Below, piece by piece: positions 14,753 to 22,274 of a DNA stretch of 28,034 nucleotides (the first letter of the stretch is position 1; the number at the start of each line of letters is the position of its first letter). Where the stretch lies: assembly GCA_027356675.1 (NCBI GenBank), contig DAHVXO010000214.1:1-28034 (forward strand). Direction: 5' to 3'. A model generated the notes under the pieces. The model searched no databases and was not told where the DNA came from. It was given only the letters and a program-made list of their open reading frames with translations. Made by a program: the position numbers and the translations under genes. This DNA comes from Symbiobacteriaceae bacterium. Lineage in GTDB: Bacteria; Bacillota_E; Symbiobacteriia; Symbiobacteriales; Symbiobacteriaceae.

Positions 14753-14770
14753 CCTTGACGCGCGTCAAGG
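14753..14770. promoter_or_regulatory. Crp/Fnr-type operator palindrome
   Basis: CCTTGACGCGCGTCAAGG is a perfect 18-bp palindrome containing TTGAC-N4-GTCAA, the half-site form bound by FNR/DNR/NnrR-like regulators. It lies between the Crp/Fnr gene and the HMA-ATPase operon. The encoded regulator carries the matching E-x-x-S-R recognition residues. Confidence 0.7.
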
Positions 14771-14775
14771 GCGCG

Positions 14776-14804
14776 AAAAATCCCGGCCACGTTCGTGACC
14801 GGGA
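14776..14804 (-). terminator. Rho-independent terminator of the Crp/Fnr gene
   Basis: On the minus strand TCCCGGTCACG pairs with CGTGGCCGGGA (one T-G wobble) and is followed by TTTTT (14776-14780). It starts 21 nt past the stop codon and ends just before the operator palindrome. Confidence 0.88.
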
Positions 14805-14825
14805 CCGCCAGACAGCGACAATGAG

Positions 14826-15512
14826 TCACCCCTCGGCCAGCTTGCGCAGCCGTTCCGGGGCACGAATAACGACCGTACGGGCACCCGCCTGACTGATCAG
14901 ACCTTGCTGGACCAGGGCCTTGAGTCGCCGGCTCAGGCTCTCTGGCGTGGTGCCCAGCCGGACCGCCAGTTCAGACCAGGGCACAGGCATGCGCACTGTG
15001 ACCCCATCGGGCCCGGGTGTGACCCCCTCGGCGGTGCGCAACAACTCTGCGGCCAGGCGCTGGCACACGTCCCGCAGACCCAGGTCGGCGATGACCTGCT
15101 CATCGTCGGCGAGTCGCTGGGCGAGGGATGCCACCAAGCTCAACGCGACGTCAGGGTGGCGCTGCAGAATCGACTGAACGGCCTGGCGCGAGACCAGGCA
15201 CGCCTCGGTCTCATCCACGGCGATCAGGTCCCCTTCGTACCGGGCGGGGGAGAACAGCGCCATCTCGCCCAGGAACTCGCCCGGGCCAATGGTGCGGACC
15301 ACCTGTTCACGCCCGCTGCCAGAGGTGTGCACCAACTTCAGCAGGCCATGGGCGACGATGATCATCTGCGATATGGGCTCACCGGCGGCGGCCAGGAGCT
15401 CGCCCTTGGCGAAGTGACGGTGCCGCATGGTCTCGCCCAGTTCGGCGAGGCCCTCGGGGGGCAGGGCCTTGAAGATGGGGACCCCGGCTGCGCACGATGG
15501 AATGCCTGCCAT
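14826..15512 (-). CDS. Crp/Fnr family transcriptional regulator
   Basis: A 228-residue regulator with an N-terminal cyclic-nucleotide-binding-type beta barrel (FAKGELLAAAGEPI, then GPGEFLGEMALFSPARYEGDLIAVDE), a long dimer helix and a C-terminal winged helix. The recognition helix in TTPESLSRRLKAL has Glu-x-x-Ser-Arg, the FNR residues that read TTGA half-sites. Only one N-terminal Cys is present (IPSCAAGVP), so no FNR-type iron-sulphur cluster is expected; the signal is unknown. Start is placed at ATG 15510-15512, 11 nt behind AAGGAGG. A longer form from ATG 15566 directly abuts the rlmCD stop and cannot be excluded. It likely controls the adjacent HMA-ATPase operon through the palindrome at 14753-14770. 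Confidence 0.9.
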   Translation of the reverse strand: MAGIPSCAAGVPIFKALPPEGLAELGETMRHRHFAKGELLAAAGEPISQMIIVAHGLLKLVHTSGSGREQVVRTIGPGEFLGEMALFSPARYEGDLIAVDETEACLVSRQAVQSILQRHPDVALSLVASLAQRLADDEQVIADLGLRDVCQRLAAELLRTAEGVTPGPDGVTVRMPVPWSELAVRLGTTPESLSRRLKALVQQGLISQAGARTVVIRAPERLRKLAEG

Positions 15513-15566
15513 GGGAGCCATCGCCTCCTTGGTGCTCGAGAGCACAGTCACTCCTCGGATCTCCAT

Positions 15567-16952
15567 CTACTTCGTGTCTTTAACGAGCAGGGAACAAGAC
15601 TCCACGTGAGCCGTGTGCGGGAACATGTCCACGGGCTGGACCTCCACGGTGCGATAGCCCAGGCCACCGAGAATCCCCAGGTCCCGCGCCAGGCTGGCCG
15701 GGTTGCACGACACATAGACGATGCGGCTGGGCCCCATGGCCGCCATAGCGTGAAGCACCGGCTCGTCGCAGCCCTTGCGGGGCGGGTCAAGCACAATCAC
15801 ATCCGCCGTGGTGCCCTCGGCTGCCAGCCGGGGAAGCTCTACCGTGGCATCGCCACAAACGTAGCGCACATTCGCCACCCGGTTCCGAACGGCGTTCTCC
15901 CGTGCGTCCGCGACCGCGTCTGGCACCACTTCGATGCCGACGACCGTCCGCGCCTGCCGGGCCAGGAAGAGCGAGATGGTCCCGATGCCGCAGTACAGGT
16001 CGAAGACCGTTTCAACCCCCGTGAGACCGGCATACTCCAGGGCCTTCCCGTAAAGGACCTCCGTCTGCGCCGGGTTGACCTGAAAAAACGAGACCGGCGA
16101 GATGGCGAACTCCAGGTCGCCGATGTTGTCCGTGATGGAATCCCGCCCGGCGAGCACGCGGCTCTTGCGACCCAGCACAACGTTGGTCTGCTCCGGGTTG
16201 ATGTTCTGCACCACGCTGACCAGACCTGGCACCCGCTCCATGAGCGCCTCGGCAATCAACCGCCCCGCAGGAAACTCCGGGCCGCTCGTCACCAGGACGG
16301 CCATTGCCTCACCGGAACCCCGCCCGACCCGGGCAAGCACATGGCGCAACACGCCACGCCCGGTCCGCTCATCATAGATGGGTACGCCGTAGCGCTGGGC
16401 CAGATCCCGCACCACTTGCAGGATCCGATTCCCCAGGGGGTGCTGGATGTCGCACGCCGCAATATCGACGATGCGGTGGGTGCCAGGGGCAAAGAAACCG
16501 GCGATGATCCGCCCGCCACGCATACCCACTGGAAACTGGGCCTTGGTGCGATACCGCCAGGGGTCGTCCATGCCCAGGGTCGGGTGCACGACCACGCCGG
16601 TGAGCTTGCCCACTCGCTCCACCGCATCCACGACCTGCTGGCGCTTGAGCGCCAGTTGGGCCGGATACGCGATGTGCTGGAGCTGGCAGCCCCCGCACTC
16701 ACCCACCACCGGGCACGGCGGGACGGCGCGGTCAGGCGATGGGACGAGCACCGTCACCAACTCGGCCCGCGCATAGTTCTTCTTCACTTCGACGACACGG
16801 GCGTCCAGGGTATCACCTGGCGCCCCGCCGGGCACAAAAACGGTCAGACCAGCATACCGCCCCACGCCCTCGCCGCTATGGCCCAGACCATGAATGGGCA
16901 GCTCAATCCGTTGCCCCGGTTTCACCGGAGGCGAGACATCTTGTGTGTTCAT
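15567..16952 (-). CDS. rlmCD: 23S rRNA (uracil-C5)-methyltransferase, RlmCD/RumA family
   Basis: SAM-dependent enzyme that makes 5-methyluridine in 23S rRNA. The 461 residues hold an N-terminal TRAM domain (residues 10-70, KPGQRIELPIHGLGHSGEG), the iron-sulphur cysteines C80-x5-C86-GG-C89 with a fourth at Cys167, the SAM motif FDLYCGIGTISLFLA, LDPPRKGCDEPVL, and the nucleophile Cys416 in YVSCNPASLARDL. Length and order are normal for the family. In low-GC Firmicutes one enzyme (RlmCD) modifies two sites; RumA/TrmFO-like divergence makes the exact uridine uncertain. The start at ATG 16950-16952 is fixed by the TRAM domain but has no ribosome site. A -10-like box lies 6 nt before it. The crp gene begins at or shortly after its stop. 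Confidence 0.92.
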   Translation of the reverse strand: MNTQDVSPPVKPGQRIELPIHGLGHSGEGVGRYAGLTVFVPGGAPGDTLDARVVEVKKNYARAELVTVLVPSPDRAVPPCPVVGECGGCQLQHIAYPAQLALKRQQVVDAVERVGKLTGVVVHPTLGMDDPWRYRTKAQFPVGMRGGRIIAGFFAPGTHRIVDIAACDIQHPLGNRILQVVRDLAQRYGVPIYDERTGRGVLRHVLARVGRGSGEAMAVLVTSGPEFPAGRLIAEALMERVPGLVSVVQNINPEQTNVVLGRKSRVLAGRDSITDNIGDLEFAISPVSFFQVNPAQTEVLYGKALEYAGLTGVETVFDLYCGIGTISLFLARQARTVVGIEVVPDAVADARENAVRNRVANVRYVCGDATVELPRLAAEGTTADVIVLDPPRKGCDEPVLHAMAAMGPSRIVYVSCNPASLARDLGILGGLGYRTVEVQPVDMFPHTAHVESCSLLVKDTK

Positions 16953-16958
16953 GCGCTT

Positions 16959-16967
16959 AGTGTACCA
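16959..16967 (-). promoter_or_regulatory. Extended -10 promoter placing transcription start at the rlmCD ATG
   Basis: Minus strand TGG-TACACT (extended -10, -10 box at 16959-16964). Only 6 nt separate it from the ATG, so transcription would begin at or near the A of the start codon, consistent with a leaderless mRNA and the missing ribosome site. Confidence 0.4.
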
Positions 16968-17029
16968 TACCTGCCGCCCTGACGCCTGCGCACCGGCTGG
17001 GCGTAGACGCTCTGCCTTGACATCATGAA

Positions 17030-17054
17030 GGCCCGAGCAGCACCTGCCCGGGCC
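17030..17054 (-). terminator. Hairpin behind the LD-carboxypeptidase gene
   Basis: On the minus strand GGCCCGGGCAG-gtg-CTGCTCGGGCC is an 11-bp stem with one G-T wobble, starting 6 nt after the ldcA-type stop. The following bases (TTCATGATG) are only weakly T-rich. Confidence 0.65.
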
Positions 17055-17060
17055 GATTCG

Positions 17061-18035
17061 TTACGCCAGCGCCGGCTCCGTCACGGTCAGCGTACCCATG
17101 CTGGCGTCCATGCGGGCCCACGCACCCAGCGGGAGGGTCGCCCGGTAGGCGGTGTGTCCGCAGGGGAACCCATACATCAAGGGTACGCGCAGCGGGCCCA
17201 GAATATCCGCCAATACTTCCAGGAGCGTCAGCGATGGCTTGCCCTCCGGCCCGTTCATGCAACTGGGGGAGTCCCCGAAGACGATGCCGGCCACTGTGTC
17301 CAGCAAACCCGCGAGCCGCAGCTGCGTGAGCATGCGGTCGACCCGGTACGGCGCCTCGTCCACATCCTCCAGGACGAGAATGCGATCGGTGAAGTCCGGC
17401 TCCCAGGGCGTGCCCAACAGCGAGCAGAGCAGGGTCAGATTGCCACCGGCCAGCCGGCCCTCCGACGTGCCATGCCGGATGGTGACGTGCGCGGGAGCCC
17501 CTGGCGCCGGGTCAGGCCAGGGAATTGTGCCATACACAGACGTACACCGCATTGCGCCCTGCAACCCTTGCGTATTGTAGGACGCCGCATCGCCGAAGGC
17601 CGCCGCCATGGGTCCGTGGAAGGTGATCAGACCCGCCTCCTTCTCCAGCGCCACATGCAGCGCAGTGATGTCGGAGAAGCCGCAGAAGAACTTGGGCTGC
17701 GCTCGTACGCTGTCCCAGTCGATATGCTCCAGCATGCGCATAACCCCGTAGCCGCCGCGTGCGCAGATGACCGCGGCAACGTCCGGATTCCCCCAGACCG
17801 CGTTGAAGTCGGCAGCGCGTTCGGAATCCGTCCCGGCCAGATACCCGTTGCGGGCGATGACCGAGCTGCCCAGTAGCGTCCGGTAGCCCCAGGACTGCAG
17901 GCGGGCAACGCCTTCCTTCAAGGCCACCTGATCCACCGGGCCGGACGGTGCGACGATGCCGATAAAATCACCTGACTGCACCGCGCGTCCCCGCTGGGTG
18001 CCGGGGGTGGTACGATTTGCAAATGCTCCAGCCAA
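17061..18035 (-). CDS. ldcA: LD-carboxypeptidase (muramoyltetrapeptide carboxypeptidase, S66)
   Basis: Peptidase of family S66 that removes the terminal D-Ala from murein tetrapeptides during cell-wall recycling, in the cytoplasm; some relatives cleave microcin-type substrates. The 324 residues show IGIVAPSGPV, AVICARGGYGVMRML, the nucleophile Ser121 in CGFSDITALH, Glu223 in VLEDVDEAPYRVDRML and His294 in PCGHTAYRATLPLG. The Ser-Glu spacing of 102 equals that of Pseudomonas LdcA. I place the start at TTG 18033-18035 because AGGAGGG lies 8 nt ahead; GTG 17981 (MQSGDFIGIV) is the alternative. The longer frame to 18254 runs into the divergent DUF421 gene and is not credible. Monocistronic, with a hairpin behind. 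Confidence 0.9.
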   Translation of the reverse strand: MAGAFANRTTPGTQRGRAVQSGDFIGIVAPSGPVDQVALKEGVARLQSWGYRTLLGSSVIARNGYLAGTDSERAADFNAVWGNPDVAAVICARGGYGVMRMLEHIDWDSVRAQPKFFCGFSDITALHVALEKEAGLITFHGPMAAAFGDAASYNTQGLQGAMRCTSVYGTIPWPDPAPGAPAHVTIRHGTSEGRLAGGNLTLLCSLLGTPWEPDFTDRILVLEDVDEAPYRVDRMLTQLRLAGLLDTVAGIVFGDSPSCMNGPEGKPSLTLLEVLADILGPLRVPLMYGFPCGHTAYRATLPLGAWARMDASMGTLTVTEPALA

Positions 18036-18195
18036 GCTTGATGCCCTCCTGCTGTCTCCTGGGACGGACCCCGATTGGCAGAAAACAAATTCGACGGGCA
18101 GTGATGCGGATCCTGCGGGTCGCCGGCCAGACGCTGGGGCAGAAACCGGATGCGGAAGTGCACACCCGGCAATGCTAGGGGACGGGGGGAAGCCG

Positions 18196-18852
18196 ATGCC
18201 GCTCACGCTGCGGGTCGTTCTGCGCGGGGTGATCAGTTTTGCGACGCTGCTCATCCTGGCCCGGGCGCTGGGGAAGCAGCAGCTCAGTCAGCTCAGTTTC
18301 TTCGAATACATCACCGGAATCAGCATCGGCTCCATCGCCGGTGCGCTGACCGTGGACCTGGGTTCGCAGGCGTGGGTGCACTGGGTGGGGCTGTGCACCT
18401 GGGCCGGACTCACATTGCTGGTGCAGGCCCTCTCCCTGCGCAGCCGCAAGTTCGCGGCTGCGCTGGCGGGCGTGCCGGAGGTCATCATCAGCCACGGGCG
18501 GATCCTGGAAGCGAACATGCGCCGCAATCGTTACCGGTTTGAGGACCTCTTCACCGAACTCCGGCAGCAGGGTGTATTTGACTTGAACGAGGTCGAGTTC
18601 GCGGTGCTCGAGACCACAGGCAAACTCAGCGTCATGCGAAAGGGCACCGCCGATATGCAGAACCTCCCCTCCCTGCTGGTCCAGGAAGGGGAGGTATTGC
18701 ACGCGAATCTGCGGGCGGCCGGCAGGGATGAGTCCTGGCTGCACGCCGCCCTGCAGCAGGCGGGGGTGGGAGCGGACGAGGTCGGCCGCGTCACCGTGGC
18801 GGTGCTCGGCCCCAGCGGCAATCTCTACGTGGACACCCGCAAGGATTCGTGA
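18196..18852 (+). CDS. DUF421 (YetF/YcaP-type) membrane protein
   Basis: A 218-residue protein. The first 85 residues form about three membrane helices (VVLRGVISFATLLILARALG, then SFFEYITGISIGSIAGALTV, and HWVGLCTWAGLTLLVQALSL). The soluble part follows with VPEVIISHGRILEANMRRNRY, LFTELRQQGVFDLNEVEFAVLETTGKLSV, the hallmark of the DUF421/YetF family found in several copies in spore formers. The molecular function is not firmly known. ATG 18196 has GGGGGGAA about 6 nt before it. It diverges from the LD-carboxypeptidase gene and converges on gatB, with only 6 nt between the stop codons and no visible terminator. Confidence 0.93.
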   Translation: MPLTLRVVLRGVISFATLLILARALGKQQLSQLSFFEYITGISIGSIAGALTVDLGSQAWVHWVGLCTWAGLTLLVQALSLRSRKFAAALAGVPEVIISHGRILEANMRRNRYRFEDLFTELRQQGVFDLNEVEFAVLETTGKLSVMRKGTADMQNLPSLLVQEGEVLHANLRAAGRDESWLHAALQQAGVGADEVGRVTVAVLGPSGNLYVDTRKDS

Positions 18853-18858
18853 ACCCGT

Positions 18859-20331
18859 TTACGCCTGCCCCGTATGCTTCTCCAACGCTTCCGTGATCAG
18901 CTTATTCGCCAACTGCGGATTGGCCCGGCCCCGAGTGGCCTTCATCATCTGGCCGACCAGGTACTGTGCGGCGCTGGTCTTGCCGGACTGCCAATCCTCG
19001 ACGACCTTCGGGTTCGCCACCACGACCGCCATGGCGACCTTGGCCAGCTCTTCCTCATCGGCCACCTGGCTGAGGCCTTCTTCCTTGACGATGGTGGCTG
19101 CGTCCTTACCGCTCTCCACCATCTTCTCGAAGATAGTCTTGGCAATCTTGCCCGAGATCGTGCCGTTCTCCATGAGCTTGAGCATACCCGCCAACTGCTC
19201 GGGGCTGACCGGAATCTGGTCCGGCCCGAGGTTCTGGGCGTTCATGATCCGATTGACTTCGTTGATTTGCCAGTTGGCAAGAGCCTTCGCGTTCGCGGTC
19301 CCCGCCAGCTCCACCGCCCGGTTGAACCATTCGGCAAACTCCTTCTCCGAGACGATCAGCGAGGCGTCGTAGGCGGAGAGGGCAAACTCGCTCATCAGCC
19401 GCGCCATGATGGCATCCGGCAGCTCCGGCAGGGTCGCCCGGACCCGCTGGATGTCCGCGTCGGTCAGCACTACCGGCGGCAGGTCGGGCTCGGGGAAATA
19501 GCGGTAGTCGTTTGCCTCCTCCTTGGAGCGCAGCACGACTGAGATGCCCTTGGCGTCGCGCCAGGAGCGGGTCTCCTGGTCCACTTCACCGCCGTTCTCC
19601 AGCACCGTGACCTGACGCTTGGCCTCGTACTCGATGCCCCGCATGGCCGCCGAGAAGGAGTTCACATTCTTGAGTTCAGTACGGGTGCCGTATTCGGCGG
19701 TCGCGTCCCGGCGCACCGAGACGTTGACATCGCAGCGCATGGAGCCCTCCTCCATCTTCACGTCGCTAACGCCGCAGTACTTGAGGATGGACTTGAGCTT
19801 GTTCAGGAAGAGCCCCGCCTCCTCCGCCGACCGGATGTCCGGCTCGGAGACGATCTCGATCAGCGGCACGCCGGCCCGGTTGAAGTCAACCAGCGACGAG
19901 TTGGCCTCCGCAACGTCGTCCCCGGCGTGCAGGAGCTTGCCGGCGTCGTTCTCCAGGTGGATGCGGCGGATGCGGATCCGCTTGGCGGACCCGTCCTTGA
20001 GCGTAATCTCGACGTAGCCGTTCTCGCACAGCGGCAGGTCAAACTGGCTGATCTGATAGTTCATCGGGCTGTCCGGGTAGAAGTAGTTCTTCCGGTCGAA
20101 CTTGGAGAAGTGTGCGATCTCGCAGTTCAGCGCCAGACCGGCCTTGATCGTATACTCCAGCGCCTTGGCATTGAGCACCGGCAGTGACCCCGGCAGCGCC
20201 AGGCAGACCGGGCAGACGTTGGTATTGGGTTCCGACCCGAACTCGTTCTTGCAAGAGCACCAGACCTTGGTCTCCGTGGACATCTCCACGTGGGTCTCAA
20301 GGCCGACAACTGTTTCCCACTTGTCTGCCAT
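18859..20331 (-). CDS. gatB: Asp-tRNA(Asn)/Glu-tRNA(Gln) amidotransferase subunit B
   Basis: The tRNA-binding kinase subunit of GatCAB, which phosphorylates and amidates misacylated Glu-tRNAGln and Asp-tRNAAsn. The 490 residues include VVGLETHVEMSTETKVWC at the N-terminus, the zinc-binding cysteines in WCSCKNEFG and VCPVCLALPG, NRAGVPLIEIVSEPD, MRCDVNVSV and KNVNSFSAAMRGIEYE. The C-terminal YqeY-like tail domain ends with VGQMMKATRGRANPQLANKLI. ATG 20329-20331 lies 3 nt after the gatA stop, with GGAGGT 9 nt upstream inside gatA. It is the last gene of gatC-gatA-gatB. Confidence 0.98.
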   Translation of the reverse strand: MADKWETVVGLETHVEMSTETKVWCSCKNEFGSEPNTNVCPVCLALPGSLPVLNAKALEYTIKAGLALNCEIAHFSKFDRKNYFYPDSPMNYQISQFDLPLCENGYVEITLKDGSAKRIRIRRIHLENDAGKLLHAGDDVAEANSSLVDFNRAGVPLIEIVSEPDIRSAEEAGLFLNKLKSILKYCGVSDVKMEEGSMRCDVNVSVRRDATAEYGTRTELKNVNSFSAAMRGIEYEAKRQVTVLENGGEVDQETRSWRDAKGISVVLRSKEEANDYRYFPEPDLPPVVLTDADIQRVRATLPELPDAIMARLMSEFALSAYDASLIVSEKEFAEWFNRAVELAGTANAKALANWQINEVNRIMNAQNLGPDQIPVSPEQLAGMLKLMENGTISGKIAKTIFEKMVESGKDAATIVKEEGLSQVADEEELAKVAMAVVVANPKVVEDWQSGKTSAAQYLVGQMMKATRGRANPQLANKLITEALEKHTGQA

Positions 20332-20334
20332 GGG

Positions 20335-21816
20335 TTACTGACCTCCCCCCGCCAGGACTGGCAGGGCCTCGTGGTGATTTGTCGTCTTCTGATAGGCCCA
20401 GGCGTACTGCAGGAGCTTGGTATCGTCAAAGTGCTTGCCGATGAGCTGCATGCCGACCGGCAGGCCATTGGCCTGGCCACAGGGGATGGAGATACCGGGC
20501 AGGCCGGCCAGATTGACCGGGATCGTGCAGACGTCGGCCAGGTACATGGCCAGTGGGTCGTCTGTCTTCTCGCCGAGGCCCCAGGCGGTGAGCGGCGACG
20601 TGGGAGTAACCAGGGCGTCGAACTGGCTGAAAGCCGCCTCGAAGTCCCGCATGACCAGCGTTCGGACCTGCTGCGCCTTCTTGTAGTAGGCGTCATAGTA
20701 GCCGCTGGAGAGGGCGTAGGTGCCAATCATGATCCGACGCTTAACCTCCGGCCCGAAGCCTTCCTGACGGGAGTTGCCGTACATATCGAGCAGACCCTCG
20801 AACTTCTGCGAGCGGTGCCCGTACTTGACCCCGTCGAAGCGGGCGAGGTTCGCGCTGCACTCCGCCGGTGCGATGATGTAGTAGGCCGACAGCGCATGGT
20901 CGGTGTTCGGCAGCGAGCACTCGCCGATGGAGGCGCCCAGGCTCTCGAGGTGGCGGATGGCCTCCTCCAGGCGGGCTTTCACCTCGGGGTCGATGCCGGC
21001 GCCGAAGTACTCGCGTGGCACGCCCAGGCGCACGCCCTTCAAGGACGGCTCCCCGGTGAACTTGGCGGTCTGCGGCGGCCGTCCGGCGTTGGTCGAGTCC
21101 CGTCGGTCGGGACCGGCGATGACCTCGAAGAGGCGACCCGCATCCTCCACGTCACGGGCGAGCGGTCCGATCTGGTCGAGGGACGAGGCGAAGGCGACCA
21201 ACCCATACCGGCTGACATAGCCGTATGTAGGCTTCATGCCCACGATGCCGCAAAGCGCGGCGGGCTGGCGGATCGAACCGCCCGTGTCAGACCCGAGCGA
21301 GAGCGGCGCCTCCTGCGCGGCGACCGCCGCGGCAGACCCGGAGGAGGAACCACCGGGCACCATGGCTGTGTCCCACGGGTTGCGGGTCGGGAAGAAACCA
21401 GAGTTCTCGCCGGAGGAGCCCATGGCGAACTCGTCCATATTCGTCTTGCCGATGATGATCGCACCAGCCGCCAGGAGCCGCTCCACCACGGTCGCGTCAT
21501 AGGGCGGAATGTACTGCTCGAGGATCTTGGACCCGCAGGTTGTCCGCACACCGTCGGTGCACATGTTGTCCTTGACGGCCACGGGCACGCCAGCGAGCGG
21601 TCCCAGGTCCTGGTCACCGGACTTGCGGCGGGCATCGAGCTTGCGGGCGCGATCCAAAGCACGATCAGCGGTCACAGTAAGAAAGGCATGTACCTGTGGC
21701 TCGACCGCCTCAATGCGCTGTAAGAAAGCTTCGGTAATCTCCACCGCCGAAAGCTCACCGGCATTGAAAAGCCGGCCCAGGCGCGTGGCGCTGAGACGAT
21801 GCGTTACTCCTGACAT
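20335..21816 (-). CDS. gatA: Asp-tRNA(Asn)/Glu-tRNA(Gln) amidotransferase subunit A
   Basis: The glutaminase subunit of GatCAB, releasing ammonia from glutamine for transfer to the tRNA-bound amino acid. The amidase-signature triad is complete: Lys82 in VAVKDNM, cis-Ser157 in GGSSSGSAA and nucleophile Ser181 in [11 protein letters not shown], each exactly 3 residues beyond the S. aureus numbering. The 493-residue length is typical. ATG 21814-21816 follows GGAGGG at 8 nt, in the 4-nt gap and the end of gatC. The frame is open to 21951 but that part overlaps gatC. Confidence 0.98.
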   Translation of the reverse strand: MSGVTHRLSATRLGRLFNAGELSAVEITEAFLQRIEAVEPQVHAFLTVTADRALDRARKLDARRKSGDQDLGPLAGVPVAVKDNMCTDGVRTTCGSKILEQYIPPYDATVVERLLAAGAIIIGKTNMDEFAMGSSGENSGFFPTRNPWDTAMVPGGSSSGSAAAVAAQEAPLSLGSDTGGSIRQPAALCGIVGMKPTYGYVSRYGLVAFASSLDQIGPLARDVEDAGRLFEVIAGPDRRDSTNAGRPPQTAKFTGEPSLKGVRLGVPREYFGAGIDPEVKARLEEAIRHLESLGASIGECSLPNTDHALSAYYIIAPAECSANLARFDGVKYGHRSQKFEGLLDMYGNSRQEGFGPEVKRRIMIGTYALSSGYYDAYYKKAQQVRTLVMRDFEAAFSQFDALVTPTSPLTAWGLGEKTDDPLAMYLADVCTIPVNLAGLPGISIPCGQANGLPVGMQLIGKHFDDTKLLQYAWAYQKTTNHHEALPVLAGGGQ

Positions 21817-21820
21817 GCGG

Positions 21821-22111
21821 CTAGCCCTCCGTAATCTTCGGGACCTTGAAGCAGCCCGCTTCAGCCTCAGGGGCCTGGTCGAGGACCTTGGCCCGTTCCA
21901 GGGACTGCAGGGGTTTGTCCTCGCGCAGGACGTTCTGAAGGGCGACCGCATGGTAGGTCGGGGGAACGTCGCTGGTGTCCAAGCGGTTCAGGCTGTCCAC
22001 ATGTTCCAGGATCCGGCTGATTTGTACCGTGAACGCCTGGGTGTCAGCCTCCGAAAGGCTCAGGCGAGCCAGCTTGGCCACATGCTCGACCTGGCTCCGT
22101 GAAAGGGCCAT
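21821..22111 (-). CDS. gatC: Asp-tRNA(Asn)/Glu-tRNA(Gln) amidotransferase subunit C
   Basis: The small 96-residue subunit that stabilises the GatA-GatB complex. Typical features are [17 protein letters not shown] at the start, [19 protein letters not shown] in the middle, LREDKP and the C-terminal [12 protein letters not shown] 22109-22111 is preferred (MALSRSQ), with GGTGG 7 nt before; the frame is open 10 codons further up. First gene of the operon, behind the promoter at 22155-22184. Confidence 0.96.
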   Translation of the reverse strand: MALSRSQVEHVAKLARLSLSEADTQAFTVQISRILEHVDSLNRLDTSDVPPTYHAVALQNVLREDKPLQSLERAKVLDQAPEAEAGCFKVPKITEG

Positions 22112-22154
22112 AAAAGAACCACCGCCCAAAGAGAAGTCCAAAGTGAACCCTTTG

Positions 22155-22184
22155 ATTTTACCACACGGCGGAAACGGGCGGCAA
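22155..22184 (-). promoter_or_regulatory. Sigma-A-type promoter of gatCAB
   Basis: Minus strand TTGCCG (22179-22184), 18-bp spacer, TGG-TAAAAT (-10 at 22155-22160, extended form, 5 of 6 bases). The predicted start near 22148 leaves about 37 nt before gatC. Confidence 0.65.
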
Positions 22185-22274
22185 CGTCGCTGTCAATTCC
22201 GGGGTGCAGAAGGAGAACCGATTTACCCCCCGAACAATTAAGATTTGGTAATACTTCTGGGGGGGATACATCAA

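Noticed and set aside
14904..16982. Plus-strand frame of 692 codons across the Crp/Fnr and rlmCD genes.
   Set aside because: It spans two recognised minus-strand genes and their junction; length is explained by high GC.
17956..18254. Long N-terminal extensions of the LD-carboxypeptidase and DUF421 frames that overlap each other.
   Set aside because: Internal starts with good ribosome sites and family-typical N-termini make the overlap unnecessary.
20290..21723. Plus-strand frame of 477 codons opposite gatA, and similar ones opposite the ATPase (13093-14520) and hemL (4906-6306, minus).
   Set aside because: All mirror strongly conserved genes; none has recognisable motifs.
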